Below, in pieces: positions 37,845 to 46,234 of a stretch of DNA of 64,000 nucleotides (within the stretch, counting starts at the first letter, position 1; every line of letters begins with the position of its first letter). A program made the translations under genes and the position numbers. Below the pieces are notes generated by a model, which did no database searches, was not told the DNA's origin, and saw only the letters and a list, made by a program, of their open reading frames with translations. Source of the DNA: Qipengyuania gaetbuli (GTDB taxonomy: Bacteria > Pseudomonadota > Alphaproteobacteria > Sphingomonadales > Sphingomonadaceae); the NCBI RefSeq assembly GCF_020524765.1, contig NZ_JAIVLR010000001.1:1426001-1490000 (forward strand). Direction: 5' to 3'.

Positions 37845-38771
37845 ATGCCGCCCCATATGGCGCCCATGACGCAGATCCCCGCTTCACCCGAAGAGACCTT
37901 CGCCGGTCGCACGCTCGCTTTCGCCATCCCCTCGCGCAATGCGCGCGGCAGGGTGGTGCGCCTTGATAGCACGCTCGACGAAATCCTCGGTGCGCACGAC
38001 TATCCTGCCCCCGTCACCCACCTGCTGGCAGAAGCGCTGGTGCTCGCAACGCTGATCGGCGGACTGCTCAAGGACGACGCCTCGCAAGTGACCATGCAGG
38101 CGCAGACCGAGGCGGGCGCTGTCCGGCTGCTGGTGTGCGACTACAAGGCGGGCGCGCTTCGCGGCTATGTCGATTTCGACGAGGCGAAGCTGGCGGAACT
38201 GGGCGCCAATCCGTCGCTCTTCGCCCTGTTCGGCAAGGGCTATCTCGCGATCACCTTCGACATGGCCGACGGGCGCGGGCGGTACCAGGGCATCGTTCCG
38301 CTCGAGGGCGATTCGCTGGCCGATGCCTGCCAGAGCTATTTCTTCCAGTCCGAGCAGGTACCGACGCTGATCCGCACGGCCGTCAGGTCGGGCAAGGACG
38401 GCAGTCTTGCTGCAGGCATGCTCCTGCAGCACCTGCCCGATGGCGAGGAAGGGCGCGAGCGCCTGCACGCGCGGCTCGACCATCCGGAATGGGAGCATGT
38501 GGCTGTCATGGGCGGCTCGCTGCGCCACGACGAACTGCTCGACGAAGCGCTTTCGCTCGAGGCGATCGTCTGGCGCCTGTTCCATGAAGAAGATGAAGTA
38601 CGCATCATTGCGGGACATGAAGTAACCCGCGGTTGTCGCTGCTCGAAAGAGCATTACGAAATGGTACTTGCGAAGTTTCCTGAAGAGGACCGCGCCGATA
38701 TGCGCGACGATGACGGGATCATAATGGTCGACTGCGCATTCTGTTCGCGCAAGTTCCCGATCGAGGCGTAA
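37845..38771 (+). CDS. hslO: Hsp33 redox-regulated chaperone
   Basis: Hsp33 is a cytoplasmic holdase switched on by oxidation and unfolding. The 308-residue product has the N-terminal activity domain and the zinc-binding redox switch at the C terminus with TRGCRCSKEHY and CAFCSRKF (four cysteines, CXC and CXXC). Starts at 37845 and 37866 are both possible; a GGGG directly before 37845 pairs with CCCC (37828-37831) in a weak hairpin. It is co-transcribed with argDF. Six-pair hairpin CCGCCT/AGGCGG (38775-38790) follows the stop without a T run. Confidence 0.93.
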   Translation: MPPHMAPMTQIPASPEETFAGRTLAFAIPSRNARGRVVRLDSTLDEILGAHDYPAPVTHLLAEALVLATLIGGLLKDDASQVTMQAQTEAGAVRLLVCDYKAGALRGYVDFDEAKLAELGANPSLFALFGKGYLAITFDMADGRGRYQGIVPLEGDSLADACQSYFFQSEQVPTLIRTAVRSGKDGSLAAGMLLQHLPDGEEGRERLHARLDHPEWEHVAVMGGSLRHDELLDEALSLEAIVWRLFHEEDEVRIIAGHEVTRGCRCSKEHYEMVLAKFPEEDRADMRDDDGIIMVDCAFCSRKFPIEA

Positions 38772-38890
38772 ATCCCGCCTGTCGAGGCGGAACCGACAAC
38801 CGAATGTCGCTGTTCTACAACTGTTCAGCGCGAATTGTTCATAGACTGATGCTAGCGAATCGGCTCGCGAGCACGATGACGAGGTGGATC

Positions 38891-39307
38891 ATGGGACCAT
38901 TCAAGGCCCGCAAACGCATGGCTGTCCTGGGCGCGATTGTCGCCCTGCCGGCGCTTGGCCTGGCTGCACCTTCGATGGCGCAGGCCTCGCTCGCCATGCT
39001 CGCCTCGCTCGATAGTGGTGCATGGGAAGTGCGTTTTCGCGACGGCAGTCCCAGTCGCAAGCTGTGTGTGCGCAGCGGACGCGAATTCATCCAGCTCCGC
39101 CATACGGAGAGCGGGTGCAACCGCTTCGTCGTCGAAGATGGCAAGGACGAAGTGACGGTCCAGTACACTTGTCCGGGCAATGGCTACGGCCGCACGAACA
39201 TCCGCAAGGAAGGGTCTGGCCTCGTCCAGATCGACAGCCAGGGGATTGCCGACGGTCGTCCGTTCCAGTTCTCTGCCGAAGCCCGCCGGACCGGCACCTG
39301 CAAGTGA
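38891..39307 (+). CDS. secreted protein resembling DUF3617
   Basis: The 138-residue product begins with a signal peptide (MGPFKARKRMAVLGAIVALPALGLAAPSMAQ) and has four cysteines (KLCVRSG, SGCNRF, YTCPGN, TGTCK) in the spacing of the small periplasmic DUF3617 family, which lacks a known function. The ATG at 38891 follows GAGG by six bases; upstream ATGs at 38804 and 38876 lack a good site. It lies between hslO and queC in the same direction. Confidence 0.65.
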   Translation: MGPFKARKRMAVLGAIVALPALGLAAPSMAQASLAMLASLDSGAWEVRFRDGSPSRKLCVRSGREFIQLRHTESGCNRFVVEDGKDEVTVQYTCPGNGYGRTNIRKEGSGLVQIDSQGIADGRPFQFSAEARRTGTCK

Positions 39308-39347
39308 GCATTGCCGAGGCGGCGGCTCTTCGTTAGCTGCCCCTCTC

Positions 39348-40064
39348 ATGCCTGCAACTGACACCCAGCCGAAACCTGTGGCCGTCCTGCTCCTGTCGGG
39401 CGGTCTCGATTCCATGGTCACGGCCGCGCTGGCCCAGGAGGCCGGCTTTGGCGTCCATGCGCTGACGATCAACTACGGCCAGCGGCACAGCCGCGAACTC
39501 GAATCTGCGCGAGCGATTGCTGAACGTCTCGGCGTAGAGCGTCATGTCGAACTGCCGCTCGATCTCAGGAAATTCGGCGGGTCGGCCCTGACCGACGATA
39601 TCGATGTGCCGAAAACCGGGGTCGGCGACGATATTCCGGTCACCTATGTCCCCGCGCGCAACCTCGTCTTCCTCGCGTTGACTACGGCGTTTGCGGAAAG
39701 CGCCGGCTCGAGCGACATCTTTATCGGCGTGAATGCGCTGGATTACTCGGGCTATCCCGATTGCCGCCCCGAATTCATTGCCAGCTTTGCCGAAACGGCA
39801 CGGCTCGGCACCAAGCAGGGCGTGGAGGGCAGGCCCTTCCACATCCACGCCCCGCTCCAGCATATGACCAAGGCGGACATCGCGCGCGAATGCCATCGCC
39901 TGGGTCTCGATCCGTCATGGAGCTGGTCCTGCTATGACCCGGGCGCAGATGGCCTGGCGTGCGGAGCCTGCGACTCGTGCCGCTTGCGTCGAAAGGGCTT
40001 TGCCGAGGCGGGTCTTGTCGATACGACCGCTTACCGGGCCGATGCGCCGGAACTGAGGGAGTGA
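39348..40064 (+). CDS. queC: 7-cyano-7-deazaguanine synthase
   Basis: QueC makes preQ0 from carboxy-deazaguanine and ammonia with ATP, a step toward queuosine in tRNA. The 238-residue protein has the PP-loop LLLSGGLDSMVTAALA (residues 14-29), INYGQRHSRELE, YVPARNLVFLALT, GYPDCRPEF and the zinc site CGACDSCRLR. No other queuosine genes are in the window. The next gene, an MFS carrier, begins 4 bases after its stop. Confidence 0.95.
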   Translation: MPATDTQPKPVAVLLLSGGLDSMVTAALAQEAGFGVHALTINYGQRHSRELESARAIAERLGVERHVELPLDLRKFGGSALTDDIDVPKTGVGDDIPVTYVPARNLVFLALTTAFAESAGSSDIFIGVNALDYSGYPDCRPEFIASFAETARLGTKQGVEGRPFHIHAPLQHMTKADIARECHRLGLDPSWSWSCYDPGADGLACGACDSCRLRRKGFAEAGLVDTTAYRADAPELRE

Positions 40065-40068
40065 GAGA

Positions 40069-41685
40069 TTGAGCCAGACTGATGCGAGCAACGAGACAGA
40101 GACACAGGCATCGGCTCAAACAGACGCGAAAGTCCCTGCCTACAGTTGGTACGCACTGGGCGTGTTGGTCGTGGTCTACATGCTCAACTTCATCGACCGG
40201 CAGATCCTCTCGATCCTGGCCAATGATATCAAGGCCGACCTCGGTGTCGGCGACGACTATCTGGGGTTCCTCTACGGTACCGCCTTCGCGGTTTTCTACG
40301 CGCTCTTCGGCATCCCCCTCGGCAAGCTGGCGGATAGCTGGAAGCGCGTCCGGTTGATGGCCATCGGCCTGACGCTGTGGTCGGCCATGACCGCACTGTC
40401 GGGCTTTGCGAAGACCGCGGCAGGCCTGACGGTTGCCCGTATCGGCGTGGGGGTCGGGGAAGCGACCGCCAGCCCCTCTGCCTATTCGCTCATTTCGGAC
40501 TGGTTCCCTGCGCGCCTGCGCGCCACTGCCCTCGCGATCTATTCGTCGGGCCTGTATGTCGGCGGCGGCATCTCGCTGCTGATCGGCGCGATGGTGGTCG
40601 AGGCCTGGAACGAGGCATATCCCGGCGGCGGCCCGCTGGGCCTTGTAGGCTGGCAGGCCGCATTCCTCGCGGTCGGCATTCCCGGCCTGCTGCTCGCCAT
40701 CTGGGTCCTCAGCCTGCGCGAACCCGTGCGCGGCGAGATCGACGGCCTGCCAACGCCGGAAGATCCGGAGCCGTTTCGCGGCTTCATGCGCGAACTCTTC
40801 CAGGTCATCCCGCCGTTCACGATTTTCGGCGCGGCCATGCGCGGTACTTCGGCGCTGATGGTCAACCTTGCCGGTCTCGTGGGTTTCGCGGTGCTCGCCT
40901 GGGTCATGACCCAGATCGCGCCTGCCAGCGCAGCGCTGCTCCCCGGCATCGTATCCGACCAGTGGCTGTTCCTGGGCATCGGCTATTATGCCGTATTCAG
41001 CTGGGCGATGGGGCTGAAGGCGCGTGACCTGCCCACCTTCAAGCTGACCTGGGGGTCGCCGGCCTTCCTGACCGTCATCCTCGGCTACGGTATGGTCGCC
41101 TTCATGTCCTATGCCGGATCCTATTGGGGCGCTCCCTACGCAGAGCGTGCATTGGGTGCGGCAAAGTCGGACCTCGGGTGGTTCCTCGGTGCACCGGCCG
41201 CAGTTGCAGGCTTCCTCGGGGTGATCCTCGGCGGACGACTTGCCGATTTCCTGCTGGAACGTCGGCCCGAAGGCCGCCTCTACGTGGTGATGTTCGGCCT
41301 CGTGGCGCCGATCCCGGCGCTTCTTATCGCCTATACAACGGACATCCTGGTCACGTTCTACATCGCCAGCTTCTTCGCCAATATGTTCTCCGCCTCGGCA
41401 CTCGGTGCAGCAGCGGCGAGCAGTCAGGCACTGGTCCTGCCGCGCATGCGTGGTCTCGCGACGGCGACCTTCTTCCTGTCGACGACGCTGGTGGGCCTTG
41501 GGCTTGGTCCGTTCATGGCCGGATATGTCTCGGCCACCAACGGCGACAACCTGTCCTTCGGTGTGCTGTCGACGCTCGTTGCCGTGCCGATCGGCTTGGT
41601 GCTCCTGCTGGCTGCTATGAAGCTCGTGCCTGCAGCCGGAGCGAGCGTTGTGGAGCGTGCCCGGGCTGCAGGGGAAAACGTCTAG
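40069..41685 (+). CDS. MFS transporter (spinster-like)
   Basis: The 538-residue carrier has about twelve membrane spans, the loop motif GIPLGKLADSWKRVRLM between helices 2 and 3, and VARIGVGVGEATASPSAYSLISDWFP, a pattern of the spinster group of major-facilitator proteins common in sphingomonads. The substrate is unknown. The start is TTG (40069), with GAGGGAGTGAGAG just upstream and no better ATG. It sits 4 bases after queC, suggesting co-transcription though not necessarily a shared function. It converges with sodC. Confidence 0.85.
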   Translation: MSQTDASNETETQASAQTDAKVPAYSWYALGVLVVVYMLNFIDRQILSILANDIKADLGVGDDYLGFLYGTAFAVFYALFGIPLGKLADSWKRVRLMAIGLTLWSAMTALSGFAKTAAGLTVARIGVGVGEATASPSAYSLISDWFPARLRATALAIYSSGLYVGGGISLLIGAMVVEAWNEAYPGGGPLGLVGWQAAFLAVGIPGLLLAIWVLSLREPVRGEIDGLPTPEDPEPFRGFMRELFQVIPPFTIFGAAMRGTSALMVNLAGLVGFAVLAWVMTQIAPASAALLPGIVSDQWLFLGIGYYAVFSWAMGLKARDLPTFKLTWGSPAFLTVILGYGMVAFMSYAGSYWGAPYAERALGAAKSDLGWFLGAPAAVAGFLGVILGGRLADFLLERRPEGRLYVVMFGLVAPIPALLIAYTTDILVTFYIASFFANMFSASALGAAAASSQALVLPRMRGLATATFFLSTTLVGLGLGPFMAGYVSATNGDNLSFGVLSTLVAVPIGLVLLLAAMKLVPAAGASVVERARAAGENV

Positions 41686-41697
41686 GACAGTAGGCGA

Positions 41698-42228
41698 TCA
41701 GGCGGGGCGCAATACGCCGCACGCGATCCGCGAACCGGCATCGCCGGCCGGGTCGCTGCGATAATCGTCCGCGCCTGCATGGATCATCACGGCCGCACCG
41801 TCTGCGTCGAAGATGTCGGCCAGGACCTGGTCGCGCGGGCCTGAAAGATCGAACTCTGCGGTAGCAGTGCCGTTGGCGCCGACGACAAGGTTGGGCAGGT
41901 CCCCGAGGTGCTTGCCGGAAGGGTTCTCGCTTCCGTGCTGGCGACCTGCCGGATTGAGATGGCCGCCTGCGCTCGTGAAGCCGGGTGCTTCGCATTTGCC
42001 GGTCGTATGGAGATGGAAGCCGTGAGGGCCCGGTTCGATCCCGGTGACGGCAACGGCGATGCTCACCGTGGTGCCGTCTGACAAGAGCTGTGCCGTCCCC
42101 GCTGGGACACCGTTGGCGAGGGTCAGGCTTGCTTGGCCGACGCGCTCTGTCGGCAGGCTGCTCAGGGTGCTGCACCCGCCAAGTGCGAAAGCAAGCAGGG
42201 CAGGGGCGGCTAGACTTTTCGAAATCAT
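41698..42228 (-). CDS. sodC: Cu/Zn superoxide dismutase, lipoprotein form
   Basis: The 176-residue product has a lipobox (FALGGC, cysteine 19), so it is tethered to the cell envelope and removes periplasmic superoxide. Copper and zinc ligands are visible in GPHGFHLHTTGKCE, GGHLNPAGRQHG, KHLGDLPN and MIHAGADDYRSDPAGDAGSRIACGV, the SodC active site with its disulfide. GAGG lies upstream of the ATG. It follows ompA on the same strand but a terminator separates them. Confidence 0.95.
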   Translation of the reverse strand: MISKSLAAPALLAFALGGCSTLSSLPTERVGQASLTLANGVPAGTAQLLSDGTTVSIAVAVTGIEPGPHGFHLHTTGKCEAPGFTSAGGHLNPAGRQHGSENPSGKHLGDLPNLVVGANGTATAEFDLSGPRDQVLADIFDADGAAVMIHAGADDYRSDPAGDAGSRIACGVLRPA

Positions 42229-42271
42229 GTGGTCGATCCTCGCAAGTTTGGTGTCTCTGCAAGGCCCAACG

Positions 42272-42299
42272 AAAAAGGGGCCGGATTGCTCCGGCCCCT
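42272..42299 (-). terminator. intrinsic terminator of ompA
   Basis: On the minus strand GGGGCCGGA, tetraloop GCAA, TCCGGCCCC and five T residues. A perfect nine-pair stem with a GNRA loop, like the one after the TonB receptor. Confidence 0.95.
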
Positions 42300-42327
42300 A
42301 ATCCTGTTTCTACCTTGAAGGGTAGAA

Positions 42328-43455
42328 TTACATGCCCGAACCCGGACCGTAGGTGACTTCCACACGACGGTTCTGGAGTTCGCGGACGCCGTCTGCGGTC
42401 GGAACGCGAAGCTGCGTTTCGCCGAAGGCTTCGCTGCTGATCCGGCCATCGGGGATGCCGCGGGCGGTCAGGTAGTCGCGAACCGACGAGTTACGACGCT
42501 CTGCCAGGCCCATGTTGTACTGGGCCGAACCCGAGGTGTCGGTGTGGCCAGCGAGCATGACCGAAGCCATACCGCAGTTGGCGTATGCCGAAACCGCGTT
42601 GTCGAGGATCGTCGCTGCTTCCGGAGTGATGTCCGACTCGTCCCAGTTGAAGAAGACGATGTACGGGCCCTGCTGGCACACCGGAGCCGGCGGCGGCGGC
42701 GGCGGGGGGGGCGGCGGGGGCGGCGGCGGCGGCGGCGGCGGCGGAGGCGGCGGGGGCGGCGGGGTCGGAGCACCGAAGTTGTAGGTCAGGGTGCCCATGA
42801 GCGAGTGCGTGCGCCACTTTTCGTCGAGCGAACGACCGCCAAGGTCGACGACTTCCACGTCTTCGGCGGTGAACATGCGATAGCGCAGGCCGACGTCGAC
42901 ATTGTCGCTCAGCGGAGCGTTGATGCCGGCAAGCAGCTGCCATGCAAGGTCAGTGCTCGAATCGTCGATCGACGGGCTGCCAGCGCTGGCAATACGAGCT
43001 TCGACGCTGGTGCGAGCAACACCGATACCAGCACCCGCATAGAACTGGAGGCCATCGTCCGAACCGAAGTCGAACAGACCGTTCAGCATGAAGCTGAGCG
43101 AGTCGATACCGCCATTGGCAGCATATTCGCCAGCAGGAGCAACCGCGCCAACAGCATTGGCAAGGCTGGCACCGACGTCGACGCTGTCGAGCGAGGCATC
43201 GCGGTAGCTGGCTTCTGCTTCGAGGCGGAATGCACCGAAGTCGTAACCGACGTAACCACCGCCATCGAAACCGTAGTCGGTATCGAGGCTGACGATGCTG
43301 GTTTCATTGCCGTCGGCATCGCGGACGGCGAGGTCGAGATCTTCCGCAAGCATCGGGCCGAATTCGGCGCCGATGTACCACGAATTATCTCGTGCGAGGG
43401 CAGGCGACGCAAGGGCCGTAGAGGCCATCGCCATTCCTAGGACGAAATTCCGCAT
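42328..43455 (-). CDS. OmpA-family outer-membrane protein with a 25-proline linker
   Basis: The 375-residue protein has a signal peptide (MRNFVLGMAMASTALASPALA), an eight-stranded OmpA-like barrel (about residues 23-230), a linker of 25 consecutive prolines coded by 42688-42762, and a peptidoglycan-binding OmpA domain (YIVFFNWDESDITPEA and GHTDTSGSAQYNMGLAERR). It links outer membrane and cell wall. The long proline run would need elongation factor P and gives a 75-base G/C tract that may be prone to slippage. GGGG lies upstream of the ATG. It is a high-expression type gene with its own terminator. Confidence 0.93.
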   Translation of the reverse strand: MRNFVLGMAMASTALASPALARDNSWYIGAEFGPMLAEDLDLAVRDADGNETSIVSLDTDYGFDGGGYVGYDFGAFRLEAEASYRDASLDSVDVGASLANAVGAVAPAGEYAANGGIDSLSFMLNGLFDFGSDDGLQFYAGAGIGVARTSVEARIASAGSPSIDDSSTDLAWQLLAGINAPLSDNVDVGLRYRMFTAEDVEVVDLGGRSLDEKWRTHSLMGTLTYNFGAPTPPPPPPPPPPPPPPPPPPPPPPPPPAPVCQQGPYIVFFNWDESDITPEAATILDNAVSAYANCGMASVMLAGHTDTSGSAQYNMGLAERRNSSVRDYLTARGIPDGRISSEAFGETQLRVPTADGVRELQNRRVEVTYGPGSGM

Positions 43456-43961
43456 TATTTATTTCCCCTTTTTGCGAATTTAAGCCACCGAGTGAAACTT
43501 ATCTAACTTTCCCTCAGCAAGGTGGCAAGCTGCCTTTGAACGGGAACTGTTGCAAGAATGTCGCGATTCCCGTCAGATTATTGGGTTGTCTGGCGGGTTT
43601 CCCCGTCCAGCACGCGGCTTTAACGTGACCGCCCGAAACTAGTTCCGACAAATCAGACGAATAGGCCGAACTGTCGCAAAACGGCTACAACTTCCCCAAT
43701 CGCGGCCCATGCTTCGGTATCGATGGTGCCTCCCCTGGACGGTTCGAACAGGGCGCCAAGGCGCATTCAGCTACTCGAGTATGCCAACGACGAGGCGGCG
43801 CTTTAGTCCCTAATGGCCATGCCATCGCACGGTCGACGAAGCTCCAGCTACCCCTGGTCCTCCTAATCGCCTTTGTTTAGCCAATTGAGTTATCTTGAAG
43901 TGCTTGTCTACACTGCGAGGCCGGCATAATTGCCGCGCTTCGGACGAGAAGGGTCACACCA
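43456..43961. other. 506-base intergenic region with no clear gene
   Basis: This is the only long gap in the window and is less GC-rich than its surroundings. It must hold the ompA promoter (minus) and the promoter of the DedA-like gene (plus). It lacks convincing tRNA, RNase P, SRP or tmRNA elements. A frame without stops runs from about 43624 to a TAG at 43803-43805; an ATG within it at 43719 would give 28 residues ending EYANDEAAL, which looks like chance or a decayed gene end. A five-pair CGGCA/TGCCG hairpin lies near 43921-43935. Confidence 0.6.
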
Positions 43962-44603
43962 GTGCTGCGCAGCCTCTACAACTGGACGATGGACAAGGCC
44001 GCGCACCCGCATGCGGTGTGGTGGCTGGCCTTCTTCTGCTTCATCGAATCCTCCTTCTTCCCGATCCCGCCGCACCCGCTGCTGGGCCTCATGTGCCTCG
44101 CCGAACCGAAGAAGGCGGTGAAGTTCGCGACTGTCGCGACGCTGTCGTCGGTCGCGGGCGCGCTGCTCGGCTACGCGATCGGCTGGGGGCTGTACGACAC
44201 GGTCGGCGTGTGGCTGATCTCCAGCCTCGGCCTCAGCGAAGCCTTCCCGGTCGCTGCCTGCCACTTGCGCGAATACGACTTCGAGGCGATCCTGATCGCC
44301 GGCGCCACGCCTGTCCCGTTCAAGCTGCTGACGATCACTGCCGGTTTCGTGGGCATGAACCTCGTTACTTTCGTGCTGTCGAGCCTGTTCGCCCGCGCGC
44401 TCATCTTCATGACGGTCGGTATCCTGTTCCGCGTTTTCGGTGCGCCGATCAAGCGGCTGATCGACAAGTACCTCGGCCTGTTGACCACGCTGTTCGTCGT
44501 GCTGGTGGTGGGCGGCGTGCTGGTGCTCGCCCAGTTCGGCAGCAGCGATGAAGGCAGCGACGACGTCTGCGCCAACGCTCCGGCTATCGAGGCCGGCGCC
44601 TAG
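43962..44603 (+). CDS. DedA/YqaA-family membrane protein (VTT domain)
   Basis: The 213-residue protein has five or so hydrophobic segments and the YqaA-like sequence ECFIESSFFPIPPHPLL-type region (here FFCFIESSFFPIPPHPLLG at residues 24-42) and LIAGATPVPFKLLTITAGF, matching the SNARE-associated DedA superfamily, whose members move lipid carriers across the membrane. Start is GTG 43962 with GAGAAGGG upstream. It converges with the Crp/Fnr gene, overlapping it by 4 bases. Confidence 0.8.
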   Translation: MLRSLYNWTMDKAAHPHAVWWLAFFCFIESSFFPIPPHPLLGLMCLAEPKKAVKFATVATLSSVAGALLGYAIGWGLYDTVGVWLISSLGLSEAFPVAACHLREYDFEAILIAGATPVPFKLLTITAGFVGMNLVTFVLSSLFARALIFMTVGILFRVFGAPIKRLIDKYLGLLTTLFVVLVVGGVLVLAQFGSSDEGSDDVCANAPAIEAGA

Positions 44604-45277
44604 GCCAGCGCAAAGGCCGCGAGCCGCTCGCGGTCGGGCACCCTGATGCGGCCGTAGCCGCGCTCCACCAGCCGTTTCGCCTGCAGCTCGCGCAGGGCCG
44701 CATTGGCGGTCGCGCGCGTCACGCCGAGGAGGTCGGCCAGTTCCTGCTGGGTGATCGCGACAGTCCCGTCCTCTCCCGCCATGTTGGCGAGCAGTTCGGC
44801 AAGGCGGGCAGGGTTGGTTCCGCGCCTTACGCTGGCAAGGATCGCGAGGACGTCCTGCAACTGCGCCGACAATGCGCCGAGCAGGGCCTTGCTCGATGCC
44901 GGGTAATTGCCCAGCGCATCGAGAAACCGGCGCGCGGCGATGAAGCGGATGCGGCTGGTCCCGCGCGACACGGCATCGACGATGCGCGGGCGGCCGGAGA
45001 ACACCGCCAGCTCGCCATAGGAATCGCCCGGGCCCAGCAGGGCCATCGCGCGGAACTCGCCATCGGGCAGGAATTGTCCGACCATGACCGAGCCTTCCTC
45101 GATCAGCCAGAAACCGTCCGCCTGCGTCCCGCGCTGCTGGATGAGCTGCCCGTCGGCGAATTGCCGGTCGACGCCGCCATTGCGCAAATGCGCCTGGAGC
45201 GAGGGATCGAGCGCAGTGAACAGCATGGGTGTCACCAGCGAGCGCCGAGTCGTGCGAGAATGTAAAATATTCGACAT
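44600..45277 (-). CDS. Crp/Fnr-family transcriptional regulator
   Basis: The 225-residue product has an N-terminal cyclic-nucleotide-binding fold (FADGQLIQQRGTQADGFWLIEEGSVMVGQFLPDGEFRAMALLGPGDSYGELAVFSGRPR) and a C-terminal winged helix (VAITQQELADLLGVTRATANAALREL). There are no cysteines for an iron-sulfur cluster, so it is not an oxygen sensor of the FNR type. Start at 45277 has GAGG seven bases upstream; 45226 is an alternative that would place the dyad at 45257-45280 outside the gene. It is divergent from a sterol desaturase-like gene and may control it. Confidence 0.85.
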   Translation of the reverse strand: MSNILHSRTTRRSLVTPMLFTALDPSLQAHLRNGGVDRQFADGQLIQQRGTQADGFWLIEEGSVMVGQFLPDGEFRAMALLGPGDSYGELAVFSGRPRIVDAVSRGTSRIRFIAARRFLDALGNYPASSKALLGALSAQLQDVLAILASVRRGTNPARLAELLANMAGEDGTVAITQQELADLLGVTRATANAALRELQAKRLVERGYGRIRVPDRERLAAFALA

Positions 45278-45280
45278 TCT
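45257..45280. promoter_or_regulatory. perfect dyad between the Crp/Fnr and desaturase genes
   Basis: AGAATGT (45257-45263), ten bases, ACATTCT (45274-45280): exact reverse complements with AT-rich centre. This size and spacing suit a dimeric helix-turn-helix protein. It overlaps the start codon of the regulator if that is 45277 and lies 57 bases upstream of the divergent gene. Confidence 0.55.
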
Positions 45281-45336
45281 TGCGCCTCGGTAAACGCTAG
45301 ACAGCGAATCGACAAGTTTGTCCGGGGAGAGGACAC

Positions 45337-46182
45337 ATGCCTGCATCGACCATCGCCATCGTGGCGATCTATCTCGGTTTCGCGCTGCTGGAGCTGTGGC
45401 GCTCCAACCTTTTTTCGAAGGAAGAGCAGTCGCGCGACGACGGGATCGTCGAGGCCATCAGCATGACCATGCTGCTCGCCGTGACCCAGCCGACCGTGCT
45501 GCTGCTGGCGGGCAAGGTCGCCGACATGGTCGCGCCGCAATATGCAGGTGCGCTGTCGGGCCTCAACATCTTCGCCGCGATCGCGCTGTTTCTCGTGCTC
45601 GACGACATGCTGCAATACTGGTGGCACCGCGCGAGCCATTCGACGCCGTGGCTCTACAACCTCCACCGTGCCCACCACAACGCGCGCTACATGAGCGTGC
45701 GGCTCGTCTACCGGAACAACATCATCTACTACGCCATGATGCCCAGCCTGTGGATGTCGGGCATGCTGATCTGGCTCGGCCTCGGCTGGGTCTACGCAGG
45801 CTACATCGTGGTGAAGCTGCTGGTCATCACCAGCGCGCATTCGGACGTTGCCTGGGACAAGCCGCTCTATGCGAAGAAGTGGCTCTCGCCCGTCATGTGG
45901 GTGGTCGAGCGCACCATCTCGACGCCCGCCACGCACCATGCCCACCACGGCCGCCATGCCGACGATCCGGCGGTCCACTACAAGGGCAATTACGGAAACC
46001 TGCTGTTCTTCTGGGACGTGCTGTTCGGCACGGCCAAGATCACCCGCACCTTCCCGGTAAGCTACGGGGTCGAGAACCTCGCACCCGCAACGCTCGGCCA
46101 GCAATTGCTGTGGCCGATCTTCCCGGAGAACAAGGTGATGGACGAACCGGTTGGAGAGGGGACGACCGCAAAGGTCGCCTGA
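45337..46182 (+). CDS. sterol desaturase/fatty acid hydroxylase family protein
   Basis: The 281-residue membrane protein has the diiron histidine motifs WWHRASHSTPWLYNLHRAHHNAR (residues 90-112) and ATHHAHHGRHADDPAVHYKGNYG near residue 205, with four or more hydrophobic spans. It belongs to the same superfamily as the gene at 30418-31356 but is a different subgroup. It probably hydroxylates a membrane lipid; its divergence from a Crp/Fnr regulator with a shared dyad suggests conditional expression. Confidence 0.85.
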   Translation: MPASTIAIVAIYLGFALLELWRSNLFSKEEQSRDDGIVEAISMTMLLAVTQPTVLLLAGKVADMVAPQYAGALSGLNIFAAIALFLVLDDMLQYWWHRASHSTPWLYNLHRAHHNARYMSVRLVYRNNIIYYAMMPSLWMSGMLIWLGLGWVYAGYIVVKLLVITSAHSDVAWDKPLYAKKWLSPVMWVVERTISTPATHHAHHGRHADDPAVHYKGNYGNLLFFWDVLFGTAKITRTFPVSYGVENLAPATLGQQLLWPIFPENKVMDEPVGEGTTAKVA

Positions 46183-46183
46183 C

Positions 46184-46226
46184 GGAAAGGCCGGCCGGTT
46201 TTCGCGACCCTCCGGCCGGTCTTTCC
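46184..46226. terminator. GC-rich hairpin between convergent desaturase and osmC genes
   Basis: GGAAAGGCCGGCCGG (46184-46198) pairs with CCGGCCGGTCTTTCC (46212-46226), 15 pairs with one wobble and a 13-base loop. The following T run (ATTT) is weak. It may terminate transcription from both sides. Confidence 0.6.
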
Positions 46227-46234
46227 ATTTCCGC

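Noticed and set aside
43735..43760. A GGTTCGAA sequence resembling a tRNA T-loop
   Set aside because: The flanks do not form the five-pair T-stem and no acceptor, D- or anticodon arms can be found on either strand.
43719..43805. A tmRNA-like tag (ANDE...) before a TAG
   Set aside because: The peptide ends AAL instead of an AA dipeptide, there is no tRNA-like half with a proper T-arm and CCA, and the region cannot be folded by eye into the two-piece alphaproteobacterial tmRNA. Likely coincidence.
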